DNA from: Phialocephala subalpina
Taxonomy: Eukaryota; Ascomycota; Leotiomycetes; Helotiales; Mollisiaceae
DNA length: 64,000 nucleotides
Reading direction: 5' to 3'
Assembly (NCBI GenBank): GCA_900073065.1
Contig: FJOG01000004.1
Span: forward strand, 734,985-798,984
Shown one piece after another: positions 1-11,078 of the stretch. Under the pieces are notes generated by a model. The model saw only the letters and a program-made list of their open reading frames with translations, did no database searches and was not told where the DNA came from. Within the stretch, counting starts at the first letter, position 1; every line of letters begins with the position of its first letter. A program made the translations under genes and the position numbers.

Positions 1-1472
1 GTGTCCATTTCGGAACAGCTTTACTCGTCGTCGTAAACTGTTGCAACGTACTAGTCACCTTATTCGCTTCCAAGCTATCCTCAGGCGTGATTTCCTTCCC
101 CATCGGAAGTTTTGAAATATCGATTCCGGTCCAACCGCTAAACAAGACTAGTCCGCCGATTGTCGAGGCATATTTTTTGATCTCTTCGAGTTTCTCGTAG
201 GCTTCGGCATCGGTACGTCCAAGGATTGGGGTGAATGTGCAGAAGAACTTTAGGGATTTGGGATCTCGGCCCTCGAGGGCGGCGAGGCGGCGGATGTTGG
301 CTATTTTCGGGGCGAGGACTGCGGGGTCGTGGCCTGTTACGAAGATTGCTTCTGCGTGTTTGGCTGCGAATGCTGATCCGGCTCTGTGGTTGTGAGTTAG
401 TACCAATTTTCAGAGGAGAGAAGGGAGAGAGATACGGAGAAGTTCCAGCTTGGAAAAGAAAGGGTGTTCGTTGAGGTGAGGGGTCAACGATGTGGCGAGA
501 CTCTAAGTTGTAGAATTCTCCATGATGATTGATTTGTCGCACCAGGTCCGGATCGATGTACGCATCGTTCTCGACGTCTTTGATGATCGCATCTTTACTC
601 CAGGATCCTTCCCAGAGCTTGTACAGGAGTCGCAGGTATTCGTCGGCTTGGAGATATCGCTTGTCGTGCTCGATGGGAGTGTCGATACCGATTGCCTTGA
701 ATGCGCTCTTCTTCCACGAGGTGACGATGTTCCTTGTTCGATTATCAGCATGGCTTCATCAAATACTCAAGGAACCTATCATGACTTACCATCCTATTCG
801 GCCTCCCGTGAGGTGATCGAGGGTGGAGAAACGTTTGGCGAGAAGAAAAGGGGGCTCGAAAGATGTGCTCGCGGTGATCCCAAAAGCAAGATTCTTCGTC
901 ACTTTAATTGTCAGTATCTCTCCTTCTCAATCTAGGACGTCTGTGTTACCGGCAGCCATTGCACTGATTGGCTAGAACACCAGTTAGAAAATTGTTTCCA
1001 TTCCGGCAAGTGTCTCCAGTGTCTCTCCTCCCAGATCAGGACTCACAATTGTAGGATCCGTTACGGGCCATTGCGCTGCACGCCGTATGCAATTATCCAG
1101 ACTTCCCTCATATGTATCATATCCGCCATATGTGTCGGCGAGAAACAAAGCATTGATATTTCCTCGTTCAAGAATTTTGGCAAGGTCAATCCAGTATTGG
1201 AGGCCTCGCTTCTCTGCCGAGCGATCCTTCGGATTCTTTTCCCAACGTCAGCTCCTTTCTCACTTCATCTCTTCGACCATAACTTTGAAGATGCATCGTA
1301 CCTTCCATTGCCCTGGACTCAAGTGACCCACGGTTGACATGTCAAAGGCATTGAGCAGGATTTGCTTCTTCGTGTGTCCATTTTCCGTTGCGGCATTTGC
1401 CACCGTCGTCAATTGGTGTCGCTTTGCTGGCGACGCGGTCGCGTTCGTCTTGCGTCGTTTCGTTCCTGCCAT
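1..1472 (-). CDS. NtaA/SnaA-type FMN-dependent monooxygenase, 3' end beyond window
   Basis: Flavin-dependent monooxygenase of the bacterial-luciferase superfamily, nitrilotriacetate monooxygenase (NtaA/SnaA/DszA) branch. Such enzymes use FMNH2 from a partner reductase to oxidise amines or sulfur compounds. I read exons (minus strand) 1302-1472, 1047-1235, 950-971, 790-901, 436-732 and 1-383, all phase-consistent. The N-terminus has the family phrase LLNAFDMSTVGHLSPGQWK. Later come FLADTYGGYD, HLTGGRIGWNIVTSW, ADEYLRLLYKLWEGSW and FLFQAGTSPAGSAFAAKHAE, a typical order for the family. The last intron (384-435) has a perfect TACTAAC branch site. The C-terminus is off the left edge. The gene is divergent from the MFS carrier at 2021, so the two may share a promoter and act on one substrate; that is inference. 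The true substrate is unknown. Confidence 0.88.
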
Positions 1473-2020
1473 TTTTGACGATTATCTTTCAATTGGAAAG
1501 CTCAATTGATTCTCGAGGCTCGAGAAGTCTCGATTTTTCAGCCTCGTCTGGCACGTCTCCTCGTGAATATGCAGGTTGGCCGACATCTCGCACGCAATTG
1601 ACTTCCTCATCGCGTCATCCGCGCCATGCAGCAACATCAACGAGTGCCCGCATCTCATCTTCTTCGTTCATCCCACTTTTGTTCCTGTAAATGTTTACAT
1701 ATTCGAGGCTTTCTTGCCCGACACGGAGCTTGAGAGCGCTTGGGGAGCTTTGGTGGGGATTCATGCAGCTGGAGATGTCGTTCAGCGAGGGGTCAATTGC
1801 GTGCTCACGATTATCAGGAAACGCGTCAAAATTCACAGAAAGCCAAGGATGGCTACATCCGATATGGCAGAACTGGTTCCGGTCCCAGTAGTGCGGTTGT
1901 TGGGTCTTTTTCGAATTTTTATATTGTGATTATTATCTCACTTGAAAGTCTCGACTCGATCAGCGGAAGGTTTCCTTCTCATCCCAAGTCAATTGGAGGG
2001 AGCACAAAACTTCTTTCAAC
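1473..2020. promoter_or_regulatory. Shared divergent promoter region
   Basis: This 548-bp spacer lies between the starts of the NtaA-like gene (-) and the MFS carrier (+). It has no convincing gene. It contains a pair of nearby CTCGAG sites (about 1513-1522). A common promoter is inferred from geometry only. Confidence 0.4.
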
Positions 2021-3703
2021 ATGTTAAAAGAACTTGAAGATGGAGGGAAGAACGCCCCAGATATCCATGGGGCATCGTCAGTGGCAACACCAGACAGCCT
2101 GCACAGCAGCGAGGCAGCTGATCGCATCGCGTTCCTCTCATCCTTCAGCCCCGAAGAGGACAAAGCTATCAGGAGGAAGGTTGACTTCAGATTCCTTTGG
2201 CTCATAGGTTTGATGTATATTATTAAGAACGTCAGCATTTCACTTCAAGATGTATGGGATTGCACTGACCAAGAAACAGATTGACTATACAAACGCAGCT
2301 GCTGTCAAAGTCCTCCAAGTGGGCAAGCCAACCAATATCTTGAAGCAGCTTCACATGACCGCTGATCAGTACAATTGGGTTCAATCCATCTACTTCGTTC
2401 GTAAACTTCTTTCATCTCATATACGCCTCCAGCTGACGCAGCATAGATCAGCTACATTGTGTTTGAAGTTCCCAGTAACCTTCTGCTCAAGAAAGCGACC
2501 CCACGCAACTGGCAGTTTCGCATCATCTTCTCCTGGGGGGTAGTTCTTGCCTGCCATGCAGCCGTGAAGTCCAAGGAGGGGCTTTACACTGCACGTTTCT
2601 TCCTCGGTGTCATGGAAGCTGGAATGTTCCCAGGCATAGCCGCGCAGCTTTGTAGCTGGTACAGAAGTGATGAGATGGGAAAACCTATCATGTGGATGTT
2701 CGGATTCCAGAACTGCTCCGGAATCGTAGGCTCCTTGCTTGCCTATGGAATCTCGTACCTGGACAAGAAAGGCGGATTGAGTGCTTGGCAATGGGTCTAC
2801 CTGTTGGAAGGCATCATCACCATCCTCTTTTCGTTCGTAGTCTACTTCGTCCTACCAGACTACCCCAAGTCACCACGTTCAAACAAATGGCTCACACCTC
2901 GCGAGCAAGAATATCTCGAGCTACGACTTTCCGAGAACGCACCAAAAACAGCTGACTCCGCATTCAGCACATCAGAAATCCTCGCCTCGCTCCGAAACCC
3001 AAGGACCTACGCTTTCATGCTCTCCCAAATCCTCATCAACCTTGGTGGCTACGGTCTAAGCTGGCAGCTTCCAACCGTAACCACAGATCTCGGATTTGCC
3101 GGCCTCCCAAGAAATCAACTTCTCAACATCCCGCCTGCAGCTGCTTCAGTGTTGGCAATCATTTTCGCGGGCTGGTTTCTGCGTGGCGCATACCTCACAC
3201 GCCCAGCATTCATCATGATCATCTGCGCCGGTGCTTTGACGTTCTTCATCATCCTTGCCGCTACGACTAATAAATATGCCGTCTACATCGCTTGTGTCTT
3301 CGGCACGATGTTTTATTCTGTATACTTTATTCCTTTCTGGGCTTGGCGATCCGGGACACTGGTGGGGAGCACAGGAACTGCGTTCACGCTTGCGTTCCAA
3401 TCTTGTGTAGGACAGGTAGGAGGTGTGATTGGACCGCAGCTATTTCAGAGCAAGTATGCACATAACGGATATAAAGTCCCGTTTGCAATCTGCGCTACGG
3501 CGATTGGATGTGGGTGGATTGCTAGTGCGTGGACTTGGTGGTTGACGAGGAATGTGGAATTTGATGTGCAGAGAGTTAGGAGACTGAGGATTAAGGCGAA
3601 CAAGGAGGGAAGGGTGTATGCGGAAGATGATGTGAAGGTGTTTGAAGAAAGGGACTTCTATAAGGGTCTGGGAAAGAAGAGTGATGGAGTAGCGGAGGTC
3701 TAG
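2021..3703 (+). CDS. MFS anion:cation symporter (Dal5/allantoate permease type)
   Basis: Major facilitator carrier of the ACS family (Dal5, Tna1, Liz1 relatives), expected to import organic anions or vitamins across the plasma membrane. Exons are 2021-2230, 2280-2396 and 2447-3703, giving 527 residues, usual for the family. The first helix region joins across intron 1 to read IIKN-IDYTNAAAVKVLQVG, the family hallmark. Intron 2 joins SIYF to ISYIVFEVPSNLLLKK. About twelve hydrophobic segments follow, with GVMEAGMFPG in helix 4. The 5' splice sites are weak (GTCAGC and GTTCGT), but each has a CTGAC branch site and both joins keep frame. Its partner is the divergent flavin monooxygenase, which suggests uptake of that enzyme's substrate. 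Confidence 0.9.
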
Positions 3704-4202
3704 ATGTTTGTCTCAGCGACAGAGAATAGGAGAAGCGAGACATTGCTTTCAAGCTTTGGTCGTTGAATTTCAGCGCCTTGAAGATTTTGCTCAGGGCACT
3801 GTGGGCCCCAAGCCTCCAGTGGATGGGTCGCTAAGTTTCAAGGGAATCCGTCCCCGTAGCATCACCGAAATGCATTGCTCGGACACTGCTCAAAACGACA
3901 AGCAACTCCACGCTACCTTTCTCTCCTTCCTCTTCAACACGAACACAATTTTAATGTTATATCCTCAGCGCATCGAACCACGTACTGAGATGAGTCCTGC
4001 ACAGTTTATATAACATGCAACGCAGCCATACGCAGTCATTTCGAGATGTCGTCGTCGTCGAGGCACGTGATCTCAGTATCAGCTTACTTCCTGCATGACG
4101 GCGGCTTCAGGCAGCAGATGCAACTCTATCAATGTCTATGTTGCGTCTGGAGTAGCGGTTCGATCCAAGTTTAATTGAAGCCATTCAATACCACGACCAA
4201 AG
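3704..4202. other. Intergenic, no gene seen
   Basis: Spacer between the MFS carrier and the HET gene. No frame has recognisable coding character or conserved motifs. Confidence 0.5.
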
Positions 4203-6386
4203 ATGCTCTGTGAAGTATGTAATGGTGTCTTTCGAGGCAGCTTCCTCGACCGCGTGCGGCAGGGTCACCATGCGAATATCAAAGACCTTCAGCAAGCCTC
4301 ACAAGAAGGATGTTACATTTGCGAGAAAATATGGGCACACTTCACCGAGACACCCGAGAGAGAGGAGAAGCTGATGAGTCGAGACGTAAGCACTAGGCCC
4401 TCAGAAGTACTTTCAACCCTTAGCTAACACTGTGCATGATTAGTCCGAATTCTCTTCAAAGCAATCCGTTCCTCCACTCGAGCCCGGTGGGACCACTACA
4501 CAAGATCGAAAAGACGACCGCCTTTCAGAAAGCCGTGCCCGATACAGGAATTTCTTCGGCCACGATTCACCGCCAAGAGATGAGCCCGTTGCATTTCTCG
4601 AATATCGATTAATCCATAGAGTCAATGAGGAGCTCGAGCTCCAGGTCGGCTTTTTAACCGATCGTTGGAATGGTCCGCAAACACCACATGCCGGCCACTG
4701 GCTAATATTTGAGGTGTACCCTCAACGAGGTGCGTCTGGCAGTTCACCAGGTATATCTCAGACTAATTGTCTCCTAGACCTTGATGATCTGACCCCTTCT
4801 GGAAATCTGGATGTTTATGACCACTCTGACTACCCCATGAGATTAGCAAAGTATTGGATAGAAACGTGTACGAAGACTCACAAGAAATGTAGAACCACTC
4901 CATCAACTTGGCTTCCTACTCGCCTGCTTCACGTCGAACGCCCATGGCAAGGAAAAGTGCGACTAATTTCCACCGATACTGCTTCGGTACAAGGGCCTTA
5001 CTTGACTCTGAGCTATTGCTGGGGAACGCCAAATTTCTCACACTCACGAAGGAGACCTCAGATATGTTGATCAGCGGTATAGAGGTCACTGTGCTGCCGC
5101 AAACATTCCAGGACGCCATCCAAACAGCTTCAATCCTTGGTATAGTGTACCTTTGGATAGATTCCTTATGCATTTTCCAAGACGATCCTCAAGACTGGCT
5201 TCAAGAATCAAGTCTCATGGGTAATGTGTATCAGAACGGATACTGTAACATTGCAGCGACGAAGTCCAGCAATTCTCATGAGAGCTTCCTTGCAGAAAAG
5301 TCTCCGAGAACCCAGGCTATAACCCCACCGTGCTATATACAGTCAACCTGGAATGACGCCACCAACTCATGTTGGCATATCGACATTTGGCCAAGGTCGG
5401 CTTCGAGTGAGAAATACTTATCCGGGCCGTTGTTGCGCCGTGGATGGGTTGTCCAAGAGAGAATACTGTCGCCAAGGGTACTGCATTTTGGCTCGAACCA
5501 AATCTCCTGGGAGTGTTATGAACACTTCGCTTGTGAGGCCTTCCCGAATGGGACGCATGACTTCGATATGCACAAGAAGTCTAAGCATGACCACCCACCC
5601 TTGGCTGCTTGTACCGAAGTCTGGGAACTGATGCAACAATGGCCTGCTATTGTCCTTGCCTTTTGCCGTTGTGATCTCACCATGCCAAAGGACAAATTGG
5701 TCGCTCTGTCTGGTATCGCAAAAACGATACAAGGTAGGTTCGAAGGCTTGGGGTATCTAGCAGGCCTCTGGAACCATAACTTAGAGGACCAGCTTCTGTG
5801 GTACATGATGGCACCAGCGAAGACTCGAGCGGAGCCATACCGAGCTCCAACTTGGTCTTGGGTAAGCCTTGATCGGGAAATCTGGCCGAGATTTATGAGT
5901 TTCAACTATTCAATTGTCGAGATTCTGGAAGCCAGCACCGAACCCTTGGATCATGACCACCCTACCGGCCAAGTCAAGCGTGGGTCCATACAGCTCGCAG
6001 GACTACTCATGACAATCTCCTTGTGTCGAAGTGCAGTCACTGACTCTTGCCCGCACGGTTACGATTTGAAAGTGAACGGCGAGTGGCACCTCCCTTCCCA
6101 GCTATATCAGGATATCAAAGAGGACCCCCCAGAGAATTTGCACTGCATGGCAGTCACCGCCCGTCAGGGCACGCACCCGAGCTATGATGCTCTGATGATA
6201 CAACCAGTTGAGGGCGCGAAGAGGGGAACTTTCAGACGATGGGGATACTTGTCCTTCCATTTTTGGAAATATACTGGCGGTGACGGACCTTGGACTGATC
6301 CCAAGTGGAGCGAGATTCAAAATGAGGAGTGGTTCGAGTTTGAAGAGGATCGTGGGGACGGGAAGTATACGATCACGATAGTCTGA
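4203..6386 (+). CDS. HET-domain protein, frameshifted in the core motif
   Basis: Heterokaryon-incompatibility (HET) domain protein. The family triggers cell death on non-self recognition in filamentous ascomycetes. Exon 1 is 4203-4385, followed by a 58-bp intron (4386-4443). Exon 2 then reads through CTKTHKKCRTTPSTWLPTRL and YLTLSYCWG, the start of the HET core. There the frame breaks: the rest of the domain (FLTLTKETSDMLISG, FQDAIQTASILGIVYLWIDS, LCIFQDDPQDW, then RGWVVQERILSPRVLHF) lies in the +1-shifted frame and runs to the stop at 6386. One missing base in the G-run at 5021-5024 explains it. Without repair the product stops at 5070. It could be a recent pseudogene or a sequence error; HET genes are often polymorphic. 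Full length would be about 700 residues. Confidence 0.8.
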
Positions 6387-6501
6387 TGCCAGGAGGTGGG
6401 AATAGAGATGGATTTCTTGTGATAGATATTGAAGACTTCCGTTCTATTTCCTCACCATTGTTTGGAACCAATATAATGTTCGACACAATGATCAACTTGT
6501 T

Positions 6502-8342
6502 CTACAAAGAAACTTCCGGAATAACCTTCACATCCTGCGACGCTTTGGATATTCCTTTATCCCCATCAGAACTCCTCGCCTCCTCGATGCTTCCCCGGAC
6601 AACCTCTTCACTATCACTCTGCTCCGCATACTTCCTTTCCTCCCTCCTCGCTAACGGCCTAACTACCGCCCACGTGAACACAATAATCAAAAACGAATTC
6701 GTAGCCGCAAACGTCCAGCCCTTCAGAAATCTCGGCGCCTCCACTGTCGGAAAAGCCAGAATACCAGTCCAAGCTGTCGTACTTTGAGCAAAAAGGTTGA
6801 TGAAAACGAGAATGACTGATCGTTCAGTCGCGTTGTGGCGTAGGATGTCGTTACACCAACCGTAGAGCACGGAACTCATGGCTACTTGGGTATAGAGACT
6901 ATTGAACGCGAACCATTTTGCGGCCTCGGGGACCTGTTCATCAAGATCTCGGAGTCAGCTAACTTCTTTCTGTGTTTCAAGCGCAAAAATGCATGTCTTG
7001 AGAGTGCGTACGGAGCAGCGCACTCGAGACAATACGAAAGAGGGAATATTTCCCCGAGAAATTGATGCTTACATTCCATACGGCGAGGATGGTGGTTGCG
7101 ACGAAGTTCCAGGTGTGTGCGAATGTGATTGCGCCGCTTGGTCCCCAGAGCAAGTCGGAGCTGAAGTTCACAAACAGAACATAGAAAATTCCCAGAGCAG
7201 GAGCTGTAGTACCAAGTTGGTTGACTTTTGGCGTGGAGAATCTCTTGAGGGATTTGAGCCAGATTAGATAGCCTCCGTAGCCGGTTGAGCCTGCGTTCCA
7301 GAAAAGAACGTCCCAAAATCCGAGGATGTAGATCTTCCAGTCTGTGAAGATATGACGGATTAGTTGAAGGCGGGTCTGTTCTTTGACCGTTTCTTCAACG
7401 TCTGCTTTCCGTTCTTTAAGTCGTTTGATGGCGAGTTCGAGGTCTGCATCAGTGAGGAAGAGCTTGTTTGGTTTTGCTGGAGTGCCTGGCCAGACGAAGA
7501 CGCCTGCTATGGCGACTGGTATTGTCATAAGAGCAGAGATGATGAACATCCATCTCCAACCAGCCATTCCGTTTACGCCGTCTAAGTGAGCGGATGCACC
7601 ACTTTGAATCAATCCCGCAGTCAACGTCCCAAGCATTTGTCCAACATAGAAGATACCTCCTCGACGCCCGAGCTCATCGCCTCTATACCTAAAAGTCTTC
7701 GAGTTAGTATACCTCTTTCAGACAAGTCGGGATTTGCCCGGGAGTTGAATTTATGCTTTCGGGTAATACAAGGAGTCAAACTCGCGTAAAATAAAATACC
7801 CAAAGTGGAAATGTAGCTCAGGAGAAGTCGACCTACCAAGAGCCAAGTACGTAGTGTACGCCTGGAAAGTACGCAGCTTCAAATATACCAATCAGGAATC
7901 GATAAGCAGCAAGTTCCGCGAAACCCTGAGCTCGAAACTGAAGAAGAGTGAACAGTCCCCAGCCAATTTCAAGAGCAGGTATCGTGTAGTTCATGGGAAA
8001 CATGGGGAAGATGAACGTAAAAGGAAGTTGACCGATGACCGCGCCGGCAATATAAAGTGCATTGAGGTCTACGAGTTGGTTGCTGTTAAATTTTAGATCT
8101 TCTTTGAGGCCGGAGACGTAGGCGTTGGCTGTTCCCATGTTAGACACTGGGTAGATGGTCTCGTGGTTCACCAACTTACTCAGATTGGACTGATCGATGT
8201 ATTTGATCCAGTACGAAATAACGGCGTAGGGGACGATGAGAAGGTCCAGCTTGAAGATGAGTCTTCTTTCCGCAGGACTGTCAGATTGAGCATACCAATG
8301 CCAGAAGGCACGGCCTTTTCGTTTGGTGTGCGTGGTGGTCAT
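6502..8342 (-). CDS. MFS anion:cation symporter (Dal5/pantothenate-transporter type)
   Basis: Second ACS-family carrier, clearly a paralogue class of the one at 2021 but divergent in sequence. Exons (minus) are 8180-8342, 7837-8128, 7073-7688 and 6502-6933, giving 500 residues. The first ATG in frame is at 8342. Joins restore family motifs: DQSNL-TNAYVSGLKEDL at intron 1, VLGSW-YRGDELGRRGGIFY at intron 2, and AVWNV-PEAAKWFAFN at intron 3. Intron 1 (51 bp) has no in-frame stop and could be retained. Introns 2 (148 bp) and 3 (139 bp) are unusually long; intron 3 matches the introner-like family described separately. The gene is divergent from the Baeyer-Villiger monooxygenase at 9204. Confidence 0.9.
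6934..7072 (-). repeat. Introner-like element E (intron 3 of MFS gene)
   Basis: 139-bp intron on the minus strand. It opens GTAAGC, then TTTCTCGGGGAAATATTCCC, and closes GCTGACTCCGAGATC before the AG. These blocks match introns in the RNase III, aldo-keto reductase and WLM genes. TCTCGG near the 5' end and CCGAGA near the 3' end form an inverted repeat. The central hairpin is more diverged than in the other copies. Confidence 0.7.
7689..7836 (-). repeat. Candidate degenerate introner-like element F (intron 2 of MFS gene)
   Basis: 148-bp intron of the right size. Its 5' part (GTAGG, CTTCTC, GAGC, ACATTTCC, CTTT) and 3' part (GGTATACTAACTCGA) resemble the introner family but are diverged. It lacks a clear central TGTCCC hairpin. 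Confidence 0.35.
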
Positions 8343-9203
8343 CGTGATCGAAGTCAAATGGAATGATGAGCTGCTCAGATGAGGTGAGAGGGAGGTCGTC
8401 CGAAAATATATGCAGATACCCTGCCTTTTGACTTTGTAGTCGAGATCCTAGGTCCCATTGTCCCATCCCTACCACATGCTTGGCATGTCCGCCACGAACT
8501 TCCGCCGGAATTGTCCCACGCCCAGTCTCGGGGATGGGATTGTTTCTGGGAACTTGTGGCTTGACATACTGATTATGTGGCTACTATCAGTGGGACTTCC
8601 AAGTTCAAAGTGAGAAAGAAGTCGAAACGGGGCCATGCCAGAGGGCAACTGGCGGGACGGGTCGCTAAAAGAAGGGACCCGGGGAGCTGTTGAATACCCC
8701 GAACAAGTGCCCCACCACAGGTTATTCTCGATCAAACAATTATTATAGTCGATATAGGTATCTAAAGCCTATGATTACCGTGCATTATCACGGACTTGGG
8801 GCCAAAATACTGAAAAGGTGCAGTCGCAATACAAGTGGGGTCTTACCTCACATTACCCCGCAAGCACACCATCGCTCCTCCAACCCACTCTCACACGAGG
8901 CCAAAATACGAATGTACGAAACACCAAACGACAGCGATAAGATAACGAGAAGAAGCCTCGATTATGGAGATGAGATGTTGACATTCAAACTAGCTCCACA
9001 CGGGCAAGCAGCAGTCAAACAACGGCCGCCAGCGAGATGGCACCATCTATGCACTTGATTGTGCACTTCGTGATGGCCAATTGTGGGTTCGAAAGCAGAA
9101 TCGCAAGTCCTCACAGCAATGGCGATTAGAAATAGTATCGAAAGCGTGAAGTATTGTTAAAGAGGCCTGGATCGACGCCACAGGACAAACTTCTTTAGCA
9201 GCG
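8343..9203. promoter_or_regulatory. Divergent promoter region between MFS and monooxygenase
   Basis: 861-bp spacer between two divergent starts. No gene is recognisable. Short TGTCCCA/TGGGAC pieces occur at 8452-8465 and 8514-8520, similar to the hairpin motif in the introners. Shared regulation of the pair is inferred from geometry. Confidence 0.35.
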
Positions 9204-11078
9204 ATGGCATCGAACGCGAAGCAAAGGCTTGAAAGCCTGTCCCGTCACTTGACTTCAGCTCCTGAGAAGCCGGAGAAGCCAGAATTCGAGCTTGAGGATC
9301 ATCCAGTGGATGCTGTTCGCTCTTTGAAAGTAGCCGTCATCGGGGCTGGTATTTCAGGCATCACAGCTGGAGTGCTTCTCCCAGCAAAAGTGCCTGGAAT
9401 AGAACTGACTATCTTCGAGAAAAACAAGGACGTCGGGGGAACGTGGGTTGAGAACATATGTCCGTCTCCTTCACGTCCACCATATGAGCAACTTCTCACA
9501 CCTTTCCAGATCCTGGTGTCCGCTGCGACGTCCCAGCAAACGTCTACCAGAGTTCATTCTCGCCAAACTCCCAATGGACAGAAGAATTCGCCCAAGGACC
9601 AGAAATTCGGGCGTACTGGCAAAACGTGGCAGTCAAGCATGAAGTGTACAAGTACATCAAGTTCGGCTCAAAGATAACTCAAGCTCAATGGGACCCCTCG
9701 TCAGCACAATGGTTACTCATAATCCAGGATTTGAAGACTCAGCAGACCAGAGATGAGAAGTTCGATATCCTAGTAACAGCAATTGGTCGTTTCAACGCTT
9801 GGAAACTACCAGATTATCCAGGGGTTAATGAGTATGAAGGCCACCTTCGGCACTCCTCTAATTGGGATCCAAACTTCGATCCTAAAGGCAAGACTGTAGC
9901 TGTAATTGGCAATGGAGCAAGCGGGATTCAAGTCGTACCCGAACTCCAGAAAGTAGTCAAACACCTGGACCACTATGCACGGTCAAAAACCTGGATTGCT
10001 GGTTCATTCGCAGGCCATGAGAGGAAGGCAGAGCCGATGTTGTTTAGTGCTGAGCAATTGAAGGAATTTGAGGATCCGGAGAAGTATTTGAAGTATCGAA
10101 AGGGTGTGGAGGAGACTTATTGGCGGCGGTTCGCGAGTCTCTTTAAGGGATCGAAGGAGAATGCCACTGCTCGAGAGGAATTCAAAGCTATCATGGCGAA
10201 GAGATTAGCTGAGAAGCCGGAACTGCTTGATGCCATTGTACCAGACTTCTCCCCGCATTGTCGAAGACTCACACCTGGACCTGGATATCTGGAAGCATTG
10301 AGTAAGGGCAATGTCGGCTTTATTCGGACACCGATAACGAGGTTCACGAAGACGGGGATCGAGACTGAGGACGGGGTTCACAGACCTGTTGATGTTGTTA
10401 TTTGCTCGACTGGCGCGAATGTCGATTATGCTACACCGTTTCCAATTATTTCAGGTGCTACTGATCTGTCGAAAGCTTGGACACTGGATGGCGAGTTTGG
10501 GTTTCCTTATTCGTACCTTGGAATCGGTACTCCTGGATTTCCAAACCTCTTGTTCATCCACGGCCCGAACACCTCAGGTGCTTCCGGCACACTGCCGCAC
10601 AGCGTAGAGAACCAAGTAACGTACATAGCGAAAGTTTTGCGCAAAGTCAGCGGTGAAGGAATCAAGACGATTGTGCCCAAGAAGGAAGCAGCAGATGACT
10701 TCGTCGAAATTTGCGATGCCTTCTTTCCAAAGACCGTCCTCAGCGAACAATGCAGCTCCTGGGCAAATGGTGAGTTGTGCCACTGACTCCAGATATCGAG
10801 ACTGAGACTAACATTCTTTGACAGGTGGGATACCAGGAGGCCGAATTCACGGACTTTGGCCCGGAAGTGCGGCGCATGTGAACTTCATCCGCCGCTCTCC
10901 AAGATGGGAGGACTTCGAATATGAGCTAAGGTCGGAGAAAAGTAAGAACAGATTTGCGTACTGGGGAAATGGATGGACGACGAAACAGCTTCAGCCGGAC
11001 TCGGACTTGACGCCGTATCTCAAAGTGCCCGAAAAGGTAGATTTGAGAGATTTGCATGAGAGCTGGTGGGATCTGTAG
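9204..11078 (+). CDS. FAD-dependent Baeyer-Villiger-type monooxygenase
   Basis: Class B flavoprotein monooxygenase that would convert ketones to esters or lactones with NADPH and O2. Exons are 9204-9459, 9510-10769 and 10825-11078, giving 589 residues. The first Rossmann motif is VAVIGAGISG (about residues 43-52), followed by FEKNKDVGGTWVEN. Intron 1 joins to give NIYPGVRCDVPANVY, as expected for the family. The signature is YEGHLRHSSNWDP, matching the FxGxxxHxxxWD pattern with Tyr for Phe. The NADPH Rossmann motif is VAVIGNGASG, and VICSTGANVDY comes later. The 5' splice site of intron 1 (GTCCGT) is weak, but the join is unambiguous. Together with the two carriers and the NtaA-like enzyme it suggests an oxidative catabolic locus. 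Confidence 0.92.

Noticed and set aside
1615..1836. 73-residue minus-strand open frame between the two divergent genes
   Set aside because: No motif and no splice links to neighbours; left as promoter region.
4148..4165. tRNA T-loop-like GGTTCGATCC
   Set aside because: No D-arm, anticodon arm or acceptor pairing could be found at the right distance.
4987..5061. Possible 75-bp GT-AG intron over the HET frame break
   Set aside because: It would delete the conserved SYCWG motif, and its length is a multiple of three, so it leaves the frame unchanged and meets the same stop.
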